Notes: a model not told the origin generated them from the sequence alone. A stretch of 64,000 bases of DNA from Plectrocnemia conspersa (GCA_009617715.1 VTFK01000092.1:124001-188000); one strand, 5' to 3'; numbered from the stretch's first letter, positions 48,431-59,430 are shown. A program made the numbers and translations.

Positions 48431-49147
48431 TCGTTATTATTCCAAAGGCGTACTCTATTATAACGTACGCACTGACAATAAGCCATTTAGGAAAATGTAT
48501 AAGCTATCAAGATGGAAAATTTATATAAAAATTATACTAATAGGTAGCGTTTAAGCCAACATTAAATCTTCAGTCATCATTCCTTAGTAATAAGCCATAT
48601 CCTCCTAACGACTCAATCTTGTAATATCTATACCTGAGGCAACTATATTACGAGTAAAAACGAGTTGCGTAAAAATATTTGGAATAACATGGAATTTATC
48701 CCAGAAGTAATTTAGCTTATTAAAATTAAAAATAATATGAGCAATAAATTGCATAACATTAAAAACATTTAGTAGTCGCGTAAATTAAAAGCATTGAAAC
48801 TCGCAGGCAAGTAAATATTAAGAATTTATTTAATTCTAATCTTGCGTTAATTTTGGGACACATTGAAAAAATCCATACCAGCTATTTGATTCGTACCATT
48901 TAATAACATTGTTAATATTAAACTAAAAAAAAAATACTATGAGAGATAAATCGCGAGAGATAAATCTCCATGTAAATCCACTAATCTCAAGGATCGGTGA
49001 TTACGACAAAATCAAAACTTGAAATTCAAATAAAAACATTAAATGCTTAAGCATTTTATGCAATTAAGCCTATTACAACGTCATTAATTTCAGGTCTTAG
49101 GGTTAGATTTATTTAATTTTTTATTTCACTTTTTTTTTCAATATTTG
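48431..49147. other. AT-rich, no gene seen
   Basis: GAGAGATAAATC is tandemly repeated near 48940-48970. Otherwise featureless. Confidence 0.5.
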
Positions 49148-49150
49148 TAA

Positions 49151-50155
49151 TGCCTACCTACACTCTCTGGAAGTTGGCAAAGGTTGGCCAAGGACAGAGA
49201 ATATAGTGGGCTACTTCGGTCGAGTTCGGTTCTGCCCGCTTTAAAATCTCTCGGAAGTTGTCCGAGGTTACCAAGAACGGGAGGTAAACTGAGGGTAATT
49301 CACTCGACTTGGCCAGCTTCCAAATATTGTCGGCAAACGGACCGAAATCAAAGGATCCGAAGTCGGAACTGCTCTTTCGAGCGCGAGCGGTGAGATACTT
49401 CCCCTTTCGCTCTCTTGCGTGTTAAGTGACGAGAGTGAGAGAGATAATGATATATTTTTTCGCAAACTGAGATAGAACGAGTAGCTCGGTTCAATTTCAG
49501 TATGACTCTTATTGACATCTTTGAATATTGAAGGGCAACAAAAGGGATTAATTATATTTTTGATAATATATTCTTCTAACAGATATCGTAATTATATTTT
49601 TTTTCATATAAAATTCAATAATTAAAAACTAATTAGTGATACTTGATTTTGTTAAAAAAAAACGTTTCGAATATCCTTATGTATTTTCTTATGGTTTATA
49701 TAAATGTCACACCATAACGAATTTTTATTTAGAATCGATGGCGACAAATTGTAGGATGGTCACAGATGTTGTGTTTGTATTCTGAAGTATCATTTTTATG
49801 CTTTATGGCATTTTGCAAAAGCCGATAAAGATTTTGTGTAAATTGAATATTTACGAACGAAAAGTTTTCACTGATATTGTATTGATGAGTGCCTACACAA
49901 ACTTTTATAATTATCAGTAGCGTAATTTTTATAATATGACAATTTAAAAATTGCGATTATTTGGCACATTTTTTGATTGCGCGCAAATATGCCAGCTGTA
50001 CGTGACAGCAGCCGCCGCGCAGACGTCGTTCATGGTCGCCGTCCGGATGGCATTTGAAATTTGTGGCAGTGTAGCCACTACTCGGAAGTCGGCGACCTCG
50101 GCCGACTTCAGTTGAACTTCGGTTCGAACAACTTCCAGAGAGTGTAGTGCAAGCA
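49151..50155 (+). mobile_element. MITE-H copy B, non-autonomous DNA transposon
   Basis: A 1005-bp element with terminal inverted repeats (TGCCTACCTACACTCTCTGG at the left; the right end complements it from CTACACTCTCTGGAAGTTG) and TAA on each side (49148-49150 and 50156-50158). It is homologous to copy A throughout, with some 50 bp extra near 49555-49600. Its TIR core is better preserved than that of copy A. No transposase is encoded, so it needed a partner element elsewhere. Confidence 0.8.
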
Positions 50156-50158
50156 TAA

Positions 50159-50889
50159 CTGGTTTTCTGTATTTTTCCTTCAATTTTATTTTACTAACGT
50201 ATAATTTTATTTTATTACTATTATTTTTTATCGTAAAAAAATAATAAAAAAATTAGCTGACATATTTAGTGACATTTTTTAATATAACAAACACTGTAAA
50301 TATTTCTCTAAATATAAAAAGTAATAATATTAAATACTTTAATACTTTTAGACAAAAATTTAAAATTTTTATAACCATATTTATTATATAATATTTTTTT
50401 TTCATTGTCAAAAATTTCATATTAGTTTTAAAATATATTATTGTATAACACTAGATAAAACATGCATTATTCACATATTTGTAGTCATTTAATATTTTGA
50501 ATTTGGGGTTCACAAGTAAATTTAAATCGAAATCACTTCAGATTATTTAAAATAGTTCTATAAAAAAACTTCAGGTTAAAAAAATAGTGCGAATAAAAAA
50601 CAATAAGATGTTTTTATTTTTTTTGTCCAGTCCACCATACATATCTAAGATTTAATTCATTTAAAATGTATGAGGCCCCTGATCAACAAAATTCGAGTAT
50701 GTGGTATTCGAGTATGTGGTTGTTGTATAGGTATAAGATATTCTCTATAAACCTTAGTAGCTCATGCTTAGAGAATTTTCAATACCTTATATATGAAATT
50801 GGTAAAATTTAGGTAAACCTATAATATATGGTGATACATTGAAATTATTATTATATAATTATAACTAATTTTGCTCTCTAAAATTAAAA
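50159..50889. other. AT-rich; 15-bp tandem duplication at 50691-50720
   Basis: ATTCGAGTATGTGGT occurs twice head to tail without a mismatch. The rest is featureless. Confidence 0.6.
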
Positions 50890-50970
50890 GACACTTATGT
50901 TCATATGTGATTTAAACCCAAGGCTTTCAGGTTAATAGTCAGCGACTTATACCACTTGTCTATTAAATAA
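50890..50970 (-). repeat. tRNA-derived repeat relic, family 1
   Basis: On the minus strand: TAGACAAGTGGTATAAGTCG, then CTGACTATTAACCTGAAAG, then GGGTTTAAATCACATATG. A-box and B-box positions match a tRNA but stems are degenerate. Aligns with the copies at 4147 and 35630. Confidence 0.5.
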
Positions 50971-51119
50971 TTTCAACTTTTTACATTTTAAAGAATTGTT
51001 TTGTTATTAGTATAGAGTTTAGCTTTATTATTACTGACAAATTTTCTGATTTATAACAATTTAACGATTGATATATTGTTATTACTGTAGTACATGTATT
51101 AAATAATCAGAAGCGTATT

Positions 51120-51365
51120 TCAGTGCATCGATCGTCATAAACGTAATCCAAAAACCGCAGCCGACCGTTTGGAATGTGACAGGCGGCTAACAAAAGAACA
51201 GCTGAATTGCATGCTCCAATCTCTCTGGCACACTATAGCCAGCGACCAATCGCATGGACTTAATCCAAACTTTAACATAGGGCATTGGAAACGATCCATA
51301 AAGGTTTCATTACAAATGCCGTTTCGCAACAATACGAGAGGACATTGTAATCTGTATACGAATTG
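51120..51365. other. GC-richer segment sharing a 14-mer with 26105
   Basis: Complementary 65-codon frames on both strands show no known domain. The word ATTGCATGCTCCAA (51206-51219) is identical at 26105-26118 beside the jockey relic, so both may be parts of one repeat family. Confidence 0.3.
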
Positions 51366-51639
51366 ATTACACGTTCAAATCGACATCAAAGTAAGGGTCA
51401 AATTTGAACTAGTTGACAATGTATTTATAATACTAAAAAATAAATGATTAATATGTTTAAGATAAATATATGTTTAAATGCAAATGTTAATAAGCTACGC
51501 AATTTTTTTTTTAGACAATGATGAAAAATAATAAAATAAATTTCATTCAAGTAGTGGTGGTAGATAGATTGGTATTCTTATCTAGTTTAGAAAAATATTT
51601 ACTATTGTATTTATTTGCATCTATTTTTTGAAATTAATA
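51366..51639. other. AT-rich, no gene seen
   Basis: Featureless. Confidence 0.55.
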
Positions 51640-51910
51640 TTATGACGTCGGTGGTTCGGCGCCAACGTAAACCAACGATCTAATTTTTGATCGTTTATGC
51701 CGCCATCGAATCGTTTTAAACTCATTAAAAACGGAAGACGTTGCTTATAAAACGAGAAAAGGCATGTAAATATTTACGCACAAAGCACGCTCCGGCGAGA
51801 ATCATAAACGTTTAATTCGGGGTGTTATGTTGACGTGTTCATGCGTGATTCCTTTTGAAAGCGTTTTTGTGTTCCCTCGTGCTGTCTTTTAAAATACGAT
51901 CTTAAATTTA
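51640..51910. promoter_or_regulatory. Candidate regulatory island with Pho and Hox-like words
   Basis: GCCGCCATC at 51699-51707 (YY1/Pho type) directly overlaps TTTATGCCGCC. Further TTTAT/CATAAACG words, as bound by posterior Hox proteins, occur at 51742 and 51806. Complex and non-coding. Confidence 0.3.
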
Positions 51911-52324
51911 TACTAATTACTAATGCCACGTTCACACGAGTCAGTTTTTGTCATCAATTCGTCTGTCAACTGACTGGTCGAGCTGCCTAGTAAATTGATT
52001 TATTGAACTCCGCTTTTATTTATTTTTCTGTTCATTTTTAAATGTAAAAATCAATATTTCACATCGCTATTTATATTAGGGAACGTATCTCATTTGTCTG
52101 TATGTCCACGATCGTTTAAAAAATAATAAGAAGCATTCCTTACTGTATTTTATAATTTATGTATATGTAAAAAATATTTTAGTAACTAAATAATTATCCG
52201 TTTATTTAAAATAACTGAAACTTGTTTCATTGTTCGAAGTCAATGGCAATAAAACATATGCCGAAAATATTTTTTTTATTATTAATATTATATATTCATA
52301 TAAATTATCACAGATATTTGAAGA
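51911..52324. other. Intergenic, possible MITE end at 51927
   Basis: TAATGCCACGTTCACACGAG has the look of a MITE terminus after a TAA, but no inverted partner was found. The remainder is AT-rich. Confidence 0.3.
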
Positions 52325-52430
52325 AACGTAGATGTTGCATTAAATGGTAGAGTTGAAATAAAAGGTCTTGGAAGTCGGAGAATATTCGCTGGCGCGTCGA
52401 GTTGTATTATTGTCGGCTGTGATTTCTGTA
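52325..52430 (+). repeat. Dispersed repeat R3, copy 3
   Basis: CTGGCGCGTCGAGTTG then TATTATTGTCGGCTGTGATT at 52389-52429. The match to copy 1 extends upstream through AAGGTCTTGGAAGTCGG (52362-52378) to AGAAACGTAGATG. Confidence 0.65.
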
Positions 52431-52544
52431 AAATGGCTGGGATTGTCGTGATGTGTTATTGCGGTGCTCTTTGGACGATCCGCTTATATATTTCGTATCG
52501 ATGTGGTCTATTGGCTCGTTTTTGCTGCTGTGATTTCATAGTAT

Positions 52545-52911
52545 ATCTTATTGCTTAACATCTGCGTCTTTCACCGCGTCTTTGCTTCTGTGACATGAAT
52601 TGAATGAATAAAATATGAATTGGGTTAAAACCACTGACTGAGAAACGATGGTAATGAAATAATATAGCTCAAATTAAAAATTATAAAATAAATAAATTAT
52701 TCCTTAGTTTTATATTCAAAGGAGCAGCCAAAATTAAAAAAAAACTGTTTTGATTTAAATTTCTTTAATATTTATCTTTTTGTGTTTTTATATTTTTATA
52801 TATGCGTTGCTCTGTTTTGTCGTTGCGCCGTTTTTTTTTGCGCTATTTGTAGCTGCGCCTTTTTGTCCGTGCTCTTTTGTCTGCGCTATTTTGTCTTGCG
52901 CTTTTTTTATA
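52545..52911. repeat. Imperfect minisatellite, GCGC(T/C)-T-run units
   Basis: From 52803 to 52911 about seven units of 14-17 bases follow one another, each with TGCGC or GTGCTC and then TTTTGTC, for example TGCGCTATTTTGTC. Related GCGTCTTT words occur at 52563-52592. Confidence 0.55.
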
Positions 52912-54649
52912 GTTCTTAAAAAATAACCAATGCTATGAGCATAATTGAAACAATAAAAGTTGAAGCATAGGAAATTATTATTAAATAAAAACTTAAAAAA
53001 TAAACAAGAATTAAAAATATTTCTGTGACATTTTCATTTTCAAGAGGGTTATGATTTTTTTATTTAAAAAATATAATTTAAATTTCATTCAAATTTATAT
53101 TGATAAATATTTATACCCTCTACTTTTTTCTATATATTATTTTTACTGAAACTTCAACTTTTTTTTTATTAGTTGTCATTTTTAAGTAAGGTCATTAACA
53201 AAGCAATTGATATAAAGATATTGAGAAAATCTGTTTTTAAAATAAATTTTATGTCGATTTATTTTAAACTAAATCAGTTATAGTTCCTATTTCATTAGAT
53301 CACAGATTATTATAAAAAAATATTAAAAATTATTTTCTATTGAAAAACATTTTTTTATCTTGATACATTTTTTTCTATGTTATTTTTACGTTAAGTTATG
53401 AAATACAAAATGTTTTAAATAGCCGCCACTATAAAACACTATCGAACTGGCTGAAAACCTTAGTTGAAATTATCGCAAAATCAATTTTTAAATCAAATTT
53501 TATGGCAATGCGATTAAAAATACCAAACAAATGTTAATTTTTCTTATGTCACTTGTTTATTCTAATTATTAATAGACATTAAAATAAAATAGTTAAATTA
53601 AATTTTATGAAAAAAAAAATATTATGTATATTTCATTAAATACCACGCTTCACGTAGTATCCATATCGTCTTAAAGATCGGGTTGTACTCTTTGTATTCA
53701 GATAACTGCTTAGATAGACTTATTGAGTCAGGTGAATTACAGTCGATTAGGCATAGGTTTGCTTAGTGCGGGCTTCGATTTCAAATCGGGAGCAAAGTGG
53801 TAAAGTTTCTGAGTGAAGATCCTGATGTAAGCGTAAATTAACTTTAATCTCGAAAATGTTGCCTACTATGATTTTGAGAAAATTAATCATTTAAATTTCT
53901 GATCGCTTAAAGTTGGAGTCAGACTATTTGTGATTAAAAAAGATCTTGTAGGACTGTATCTGTATTTGCTTAATAGAAATTAAAAAAAATATAAAATTAG
54001 CAATGTCTTGATTTTATGGAATGTGAAATTTTGAGTTCAGATGCCTAAGAAATATGTAATGTTTTGTATTTGGCATCGACATATTTTGCTTTGGTCACGT
54101 TTTTTTTTGGGTTAAAACTGGTAATAAATATACTGTCTAATGACCGCTTAGATATGCAATCGTTTCTTTTACGCTGATGAAAAAAAATTATGAAAGTCCA
54201 AAATACACTAAATAAATCAATCGAATAGTTTCTTAGAAACAATTACGCGTGATGTAAAAATAGTCTTAAAATATAAATTAGGGCAAAGTTACTAAAAAAA
54301 ATTAATTCGGTTAAATACAATATTTAAAATTGATTTTTAGTATATTCATATTATTTTTGTTGTACAAAAAATGACGGCGGTATTAAGATCGCATGCCACG
54401 CCAAGACTGATCTGAGATAAACGATTTTAGTATTATGGCTGCATAAAAACATTGAATTTTCGATAAAAAAATATGATAACATTAGTACGAGATAATTTTT
54501 TTAATTATATTTTTTTTATTTATCTCCGGCACATATAGCAGAATCATAAGCTATTTTACTCACTGTGAATTGTATAATGTATAATATATATATTATATAT
54601 ATAAATACAATATTTTTATATTAATTATTATATATAAAGAATACTCCTA
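52912..54649. other. AT-rich, no gene seen
   Basis: Long AT-rich block. The segment 53720-53800 has a TTCGATTTCAAATCGGG stem and a distant likeness to tRNA-derived repeats, but not enough to call. Confidence 0.5.
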
Positions 54650-54975
54650 TCGAACCATACAATAATTATACGTAGAAGCAAACCGAACGTCGACTAAGTG
54701 CCGTGTAAACGAGAATAATTCGGTTGTTTTTGGCACAGAAGCTTCTGCCGTCCACCGATGTTTTTCTTCCGCATGCTACATGGAACAATTCCGTCGGTAT
54801 TTTTTTTCTCTTTTTCTTCTTACCCGCCAAGAATAGATTTCGGGCAATATTCGCGATCCATTTTATCACCCGCGTTACGCCCTTTAAAGTCTCGGCAAAA
54901 TTTTTCCCTCGACTCGGAAATTGCCATTGCCCCAAGACCGAGCGATCAAATTGACAACGGTGATTTACATACATA
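54650..54975. promoter_or_regulatory. Candidate regulatory island
   Basis: Complex, GC-richer, pyrimidine-rich on the plus strand (TTTTTCTCTTTTTCTTCTTACCC). Frames of 76-102 codons on both strands overlap and look compositional. Confidence 0.3.
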
Positions 54976-56404
54976 TATAATATATTTTATTGGGTTGAGT
55001 AATAAGTAGACGCGTTTTTCTCTCAACTCCCTTGAGGTTTACCAATACCGGAAATTTCTTTTACTAGTCCCCGTCGACTTCTTAAATAAAAATAAATACA
55101 AATTTTATCTGCGCTGCTGAATCATACCCGATAGTTTATTGCCATAATAGCAGATTTGAAGTAAAGTATCAACTCCAAATATTTTTTTTTATGTAATCTT
55201 ATAATAATTATATTATTAAAACAAATCGCTAACAAATTTCGATACTCTTCTTTAGCAATATTAACTTTAGGTTTAAAATTACCTTAACGGATCAATCGAA
55301 TTTGATGCTGATGCAATACAATTTAAAAACCAAATTTTAGAATGCAAATACAGACATAAAAACGCTATTGTTTAACTTGCAAAAGAATTTCGGTCTTACG
55401 GTATTATTATATAAATTATATTTATTTTTATAATATACTATTGATTTTATATACAATTCTCATATTCTACACTTAATCAAAATCTTTGATTTATTCTACG
55501 TAGCAATAAACATTGGGATCATATTATTGCGTTAAAAATGCTTGTAATTATTTTTGATTTCTTCAGTAGTTCCATAAGCACCTGTTTTGTAATTAAATCA
55601 TACTTCGAGGGTTTTTTTAAGGAAAAGGTTATTTTTAATTAATAAGCTATTATTTTCTTCAAAGAGAAGTCGAATCAAAAATTACTATTTTTGACGACGA
55701 CGATGCTGGAAGTAGTTAAAAAACTTTTCTTAGGTGTTTATGGTTTTTATTATTTCTTGCCTATTTTATTTTCTTTAGTTTAATGTGTGGTATATGCATA
55801 TGTGATTGTGGAATTCTTTTGTTTCCTTGCAGAGAGAATAACTTGTATGTTTAGTTGAAGCTAAATTTTTCAGGTACTCTTTTGATTGATTCTTTATGGC
55901 AGCAAATAAAATGGTCAGATTTTAAATCAAATAACGCCAGAATAGATCAAATGGATATAATAAAAAAGCATACTGTCAGAATTAAAATAGTGAGTGGCCA
56001 TAATTATATTATTCAAGGTTAGAATAAGTATAAAATGGATAGAAAAAATAAAATAATAAAAAACGATGGTTTGGGTGCAAATAAATATTAAAAAAATATA
56101 AATATAAATGGGCAATAAATTATATATTTTAGAAATATCTTGAATTAAATGTATTCATTTCTGAGCGAGTCAGAAACGAATATATTTAATTGTAGCTAAG
56201 ACGCGAAGGTATTCAAAGCGACAAACGAAGCGGGAATAACGACAGAGCGGCAATGGAGAGCACGCCTGGTTTGTTGTGTGGATATATGATAATGTTGCGA
56301 GGTTAAACAAACAATTTCTCAATAAAACACCTTAATATTGGGCATGTATTATTATTCTGATCATCTGTCATAATAAAGCTGACCTTGAGGTTAAAATACA
56401 GAGC
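54976..56404. other. AT-rich, no gene seen
   Basis: A slightly GC-richer patch at 56195-56300 is the only departure from AT-rich sequence. Confidence 0.5.
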
Positions 56405-56575
56405 ATATAATATAAATACTGACTGAAAAAAAAAAAAAATATTCATTTGTAAAAACAATTCCCACTATTTAATATAAATTCCGACTAATTAGTCTTACTG
56501 CTGTTTTTCTGACCGATGTTTTCTGACTTTTTAATATAAATTTTGACCCGTGTTATATAAATTCTGACCACAACC
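56405..56575. repeat. Motif array, ATATAAATTYTGACY
   Basis: ATATAAAT-(T/A)(C/T)(T/C)GAC occurs at about 56409, 56472, 56535 and 56555. Two additional TTCTGAC words lie between. Spacing is irregular, so it may be a decayed tandem repeat or a cluster of binding sites. Confidence 0.5.
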
Positions 56576-57055
56576 GTGACTGACTCGAAAAATACGAGCC
56601 ATTCTTTATGTCACTTAGGAGTTGTTTTAACTCTTTCGTTGATTTATTTCGTGAGGTTTTAATTTGCGGTTTCCATGTTAGTTTTTTAAAGGCTCATACA
56701 CAAAATAAAATTGAATCAGATTTTTCATAATTAGGTCTCGCTGAAATTCAATCCTCACAAAATATTTATTTTGACAGTTATCTGCCACTTTAACGCTCAT
56801 CTTTTTAAACTTATGAAATCATAGCTGATTATTATTAGTTTATAGTATTAATACCATAAACTTCGCAAATGTTGTCTTAGTCGCATTTATTCCATTTTAA
56901 AAATATAAATAAAATGTTTCTTAATGACAATTAAACCCATTTATAAAGCTACCTTTTTTTTTCTACATAAAAAATAAGTAAAACAGAATTATAGGCCTGT
57001 GGTATTTTACAGCACTAGCCAATGTATTCGAAATCATTTACTTTAATATGTATGC
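56576..57055. other. AT-rich, no gene seen
   Basis: Featureless. Confidence 0.55.
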
Positions 57056-57059
57056 TTCA

Positions 57060-57225
57060 AACCATATCAAAGGATACTTGATTTATTGATCAACAGCATG
57101 GTTTTCTTTTATCGAGATCTGTAGCAGTGAAATTTTTATCGAAAAATAATAATTAAAGGCAATTAATTAAATGTTATATACGTTGATTTTGATAAGGCTA
57201 TAAAAATAAAGTTTGCCATGCCTTA
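57060..57225 (+). pseudogene. LINE reverse transcriptase core fragment
   Basis: FIDQQHGFLLSRSVAVKFL (57082 onward) is the QHGF..GRS motif of insect non-LTR RTs, and, about 60 bases later, VIYVDFDKAIKIKFAMP is the catalytic D-F-KAF motif with the final Phe lost. Stops intervene. The next RT motif (VPQG..L.P) is found only at 59780, about 2.6 kb on. The two may be one element split by later insertions, or two insertions of the same class. Confidence 0.6.
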
Positions 57226-57399
57226 AGTCTTAAAAATATGTATAGGTTTAGGTTCTCTCATGTCATACATTTTCAATATGGGCAAAACAAGGTCTTACCA
57301 TTATTGTATACAATTTAATCTGTGATGAGACCAAATGTACCAAAATATACAATCACTTAGTACTCAATTTTTTGTTGCAATTTATTGAGTCTATATACA

Positions 57400-57705
57400 A
57401 AGACAGATCTAAACTTTCGCTCATATTCATTTTTGCAGTTTCGGCGATGAGGTCAAGATTGACCCAGAGCTTCGGCCGAGTACCGCAGCTATTTCAGGAA
57501 TGCCATATCCCGACCAACAGTCACTTTCCGTTTCGAATAGTTGGCAGCCGATGGCAACTGTCCCCGCTCTTGAAATGTCAGCGAGGATTACATGTGCCAC
57601 TCGTTCGATTATTTCTATACCTCGCTGATTGAATCTGACTTCGCGGCCAAGGCGCGGGGTTTTCGGCTCTTTACCGCGTAGATTAGATTAATCTGGAAAA
57701 TAAGT
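57400..57705. promoter_or_regulatory. Candidate regulatory island
   Basis: A complex 300-bp island. It has CAGGAATGCCA (57495-57505, TEAD-like, shared inverted with 48247), AGATTAATCT palindrome (57685-57694, homeodomain TAATC type), and CGCGGCCAAGGCGCGGGG. The 86-codon plus frame at 57372-57632 shows no domain. Confidence 0.35.
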
Positions 57706-58306
57706 AAAATAATACGTCAAATTTTCGCGACGGGCCAAGTTTTTATCATGTTTCCTATTTTTATTATGTATGAGTATGTCTGCTTTAAATAAATCATAGG
57801 TATGCGAGCTAGGAGCACAATGGAACGAGAGCGTCTTCAGAATGCTTCTGGCGCAAGCTCTATGAGAGATTTAAAAGTGGAAAATAACATTATTATATTG
57901 CTACATAAGTCCTATTTTTTGTTTGGGTATTTTATTTTTAGACAATAGTATTTTTGAAATGTTTCGTGCCACAGCAGCATTATAACATACAAAGTTATTC
58001 TTTCCATTAGTAATAAAGTATTTAAATTATTTTAAAAAAAATATATTAAGATAAAATCATAATAGTATAGTAGAGCATTTTCAATCGATTTAAAGATAAT
58101 AAATATACCAACAAATTATAAATGTTTTAGTTTAATCTAATTTAGTTAGTCTGTAATATTTAGCTGCTCGCTTATCATAGTTTGAGTACATAAAAAAATA
58201 GTTCATCGTGAAAGGCATTGACGTACATCCTTAACTTATATTTGGATCAGGGAGTTTATTTTGTTACGGGTAAAAAATTAGTTATTGTTATTATTTAATG
58301 CATTGG
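57706..58306. other. AT-rich, no gene seen
   Basis: Featureless. Confidence 0.55.
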
Positions 58307-58575
58307 GCAACAATTAATAGATGCTCTCTGATGATGCATCCGCAGGCTACTAACGTGGATTCCAAATCCAAAGTGGGTTTGCTCTGAATTACAGAAATCA
58401 GAGTGGACAAGTAAATGCGAAGAGAGAAGCGGCGGCGTCTGCAATCTTCGATGGTTTAAAATTGCGTCGGTCTCTTCTTGATTAAATTCCAGGTTGAATA
58501 GCTTTTAAAATTAGGATGCCTTAAGCTATGAAATGAAAGTTTAAGTGTTTATACTAGTGAAATAAGTATTTTTGA
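58307..58575 (+). repeat. Dispersed repeat R2, copy 2, left part
   Basis: Aligns with 9139-9330: AAGTGGGTTTGCTCTG, GAGTGGA, AATGCGAAGAGAGAAGCGGC. This copy retains about 60 bp more after the CAACAATTAA start and is followed by extra sequence before the right part at 59140. Confidence 0.5.
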
Positions 58576-59029
58576 AAGTCTTATACGAGGTGTTTAACCC
58601 TTTAAGTAGTGAGTTAATTTATTTGTTAGTATACAGCCGGTAATGATTTAGTTAATTTTAAGTATTTTTCCAAAATTATTACTGATTTTATTTATTTAAT
58701 ATTGTTTTATATTGCATTGCAAAAATCTGTGCTTCCCAACGATTAATTGCTTTAATCTCTTTTTTTGTATTAGTATGTTTTGATAATTTATTTTAACACA
58801 TTTTTATTATTCAATTTCGTTCGGCTTTTGTGTATTTTTTTATCAAATCAGAGGCTTTTAATATTTTATATGAAATGATTATAAAATCTTTTTTGTTATG
58901 TTCATTTATTTCGTACTCTAAAATTTATTGGAATTATTATTTTAAAAAATCATATTCGGCAAATCAAATAAAAAAAATTGTTATATAATTGATTTTATTT
59001 ATTTAGTTATATATGTAAATATATACTAT
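58576..59029. other. AT-rich insert between R2 halves
   Basis: Not present in the other R2 copy. AT-rich, no terminal repeats recognised. Confidence 0.35.
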
Positions 59030-59430
59030 CAGGGGTACCTCAAAACAGTAAAAGTTCGACCGCCGTACATGTACGGCGATACCGTTCAAAGTGACTCTTG
59101 GTTGTCTTGTTGTGTTTTTGTATTTATATCCGCTCTTTTTTGATGAGATAACCAATCGCAGAATAGTGACGTTTATTTTTAAAACAAATTACCATTAGCC
59201 TCTAAAGCAGATTAAGGACGGCAATTTTAAGAGCAAACCCGAATGCACGCGCTATTTTTCTTAACGTATTATACATCTCAGTTTGACCGGAACTGTTCCG
59301 GTTTCAAAGTATGGTCCCAGTGTCCTGGTCAGTTTGGTAGCAATTATATACGCAACACTAAAAGTAAGGCCGACACTCCGCTTCATTGAAACTTTTAAGA
59401 CCTAATATAGATCGCGTCGCGAATTTGGTA
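59030..59430. other. Island with two strong palindromes; R2 right part at 59140-59265
   Basis: CGCCGTACATGTACGGCG at 59061-59078 is a perfect 18-base palindrome. ACCGGAAC-T-GTTCCGGT at 59286-59302 has perfect eight-base arms. Between them, 59140-59265 aligns with the right part of R2 copy 1. Palindromes of this kind can be dimer binding sites or remnants of transposon ends. Confidence 0.45.

Noticed and set aside
53720..53800. Additional tRNA-derived relic
   Set aside because: Only a TTCGATTTCAAATC stem is visible; no A-box and no alignment with the two tRNA-like families.
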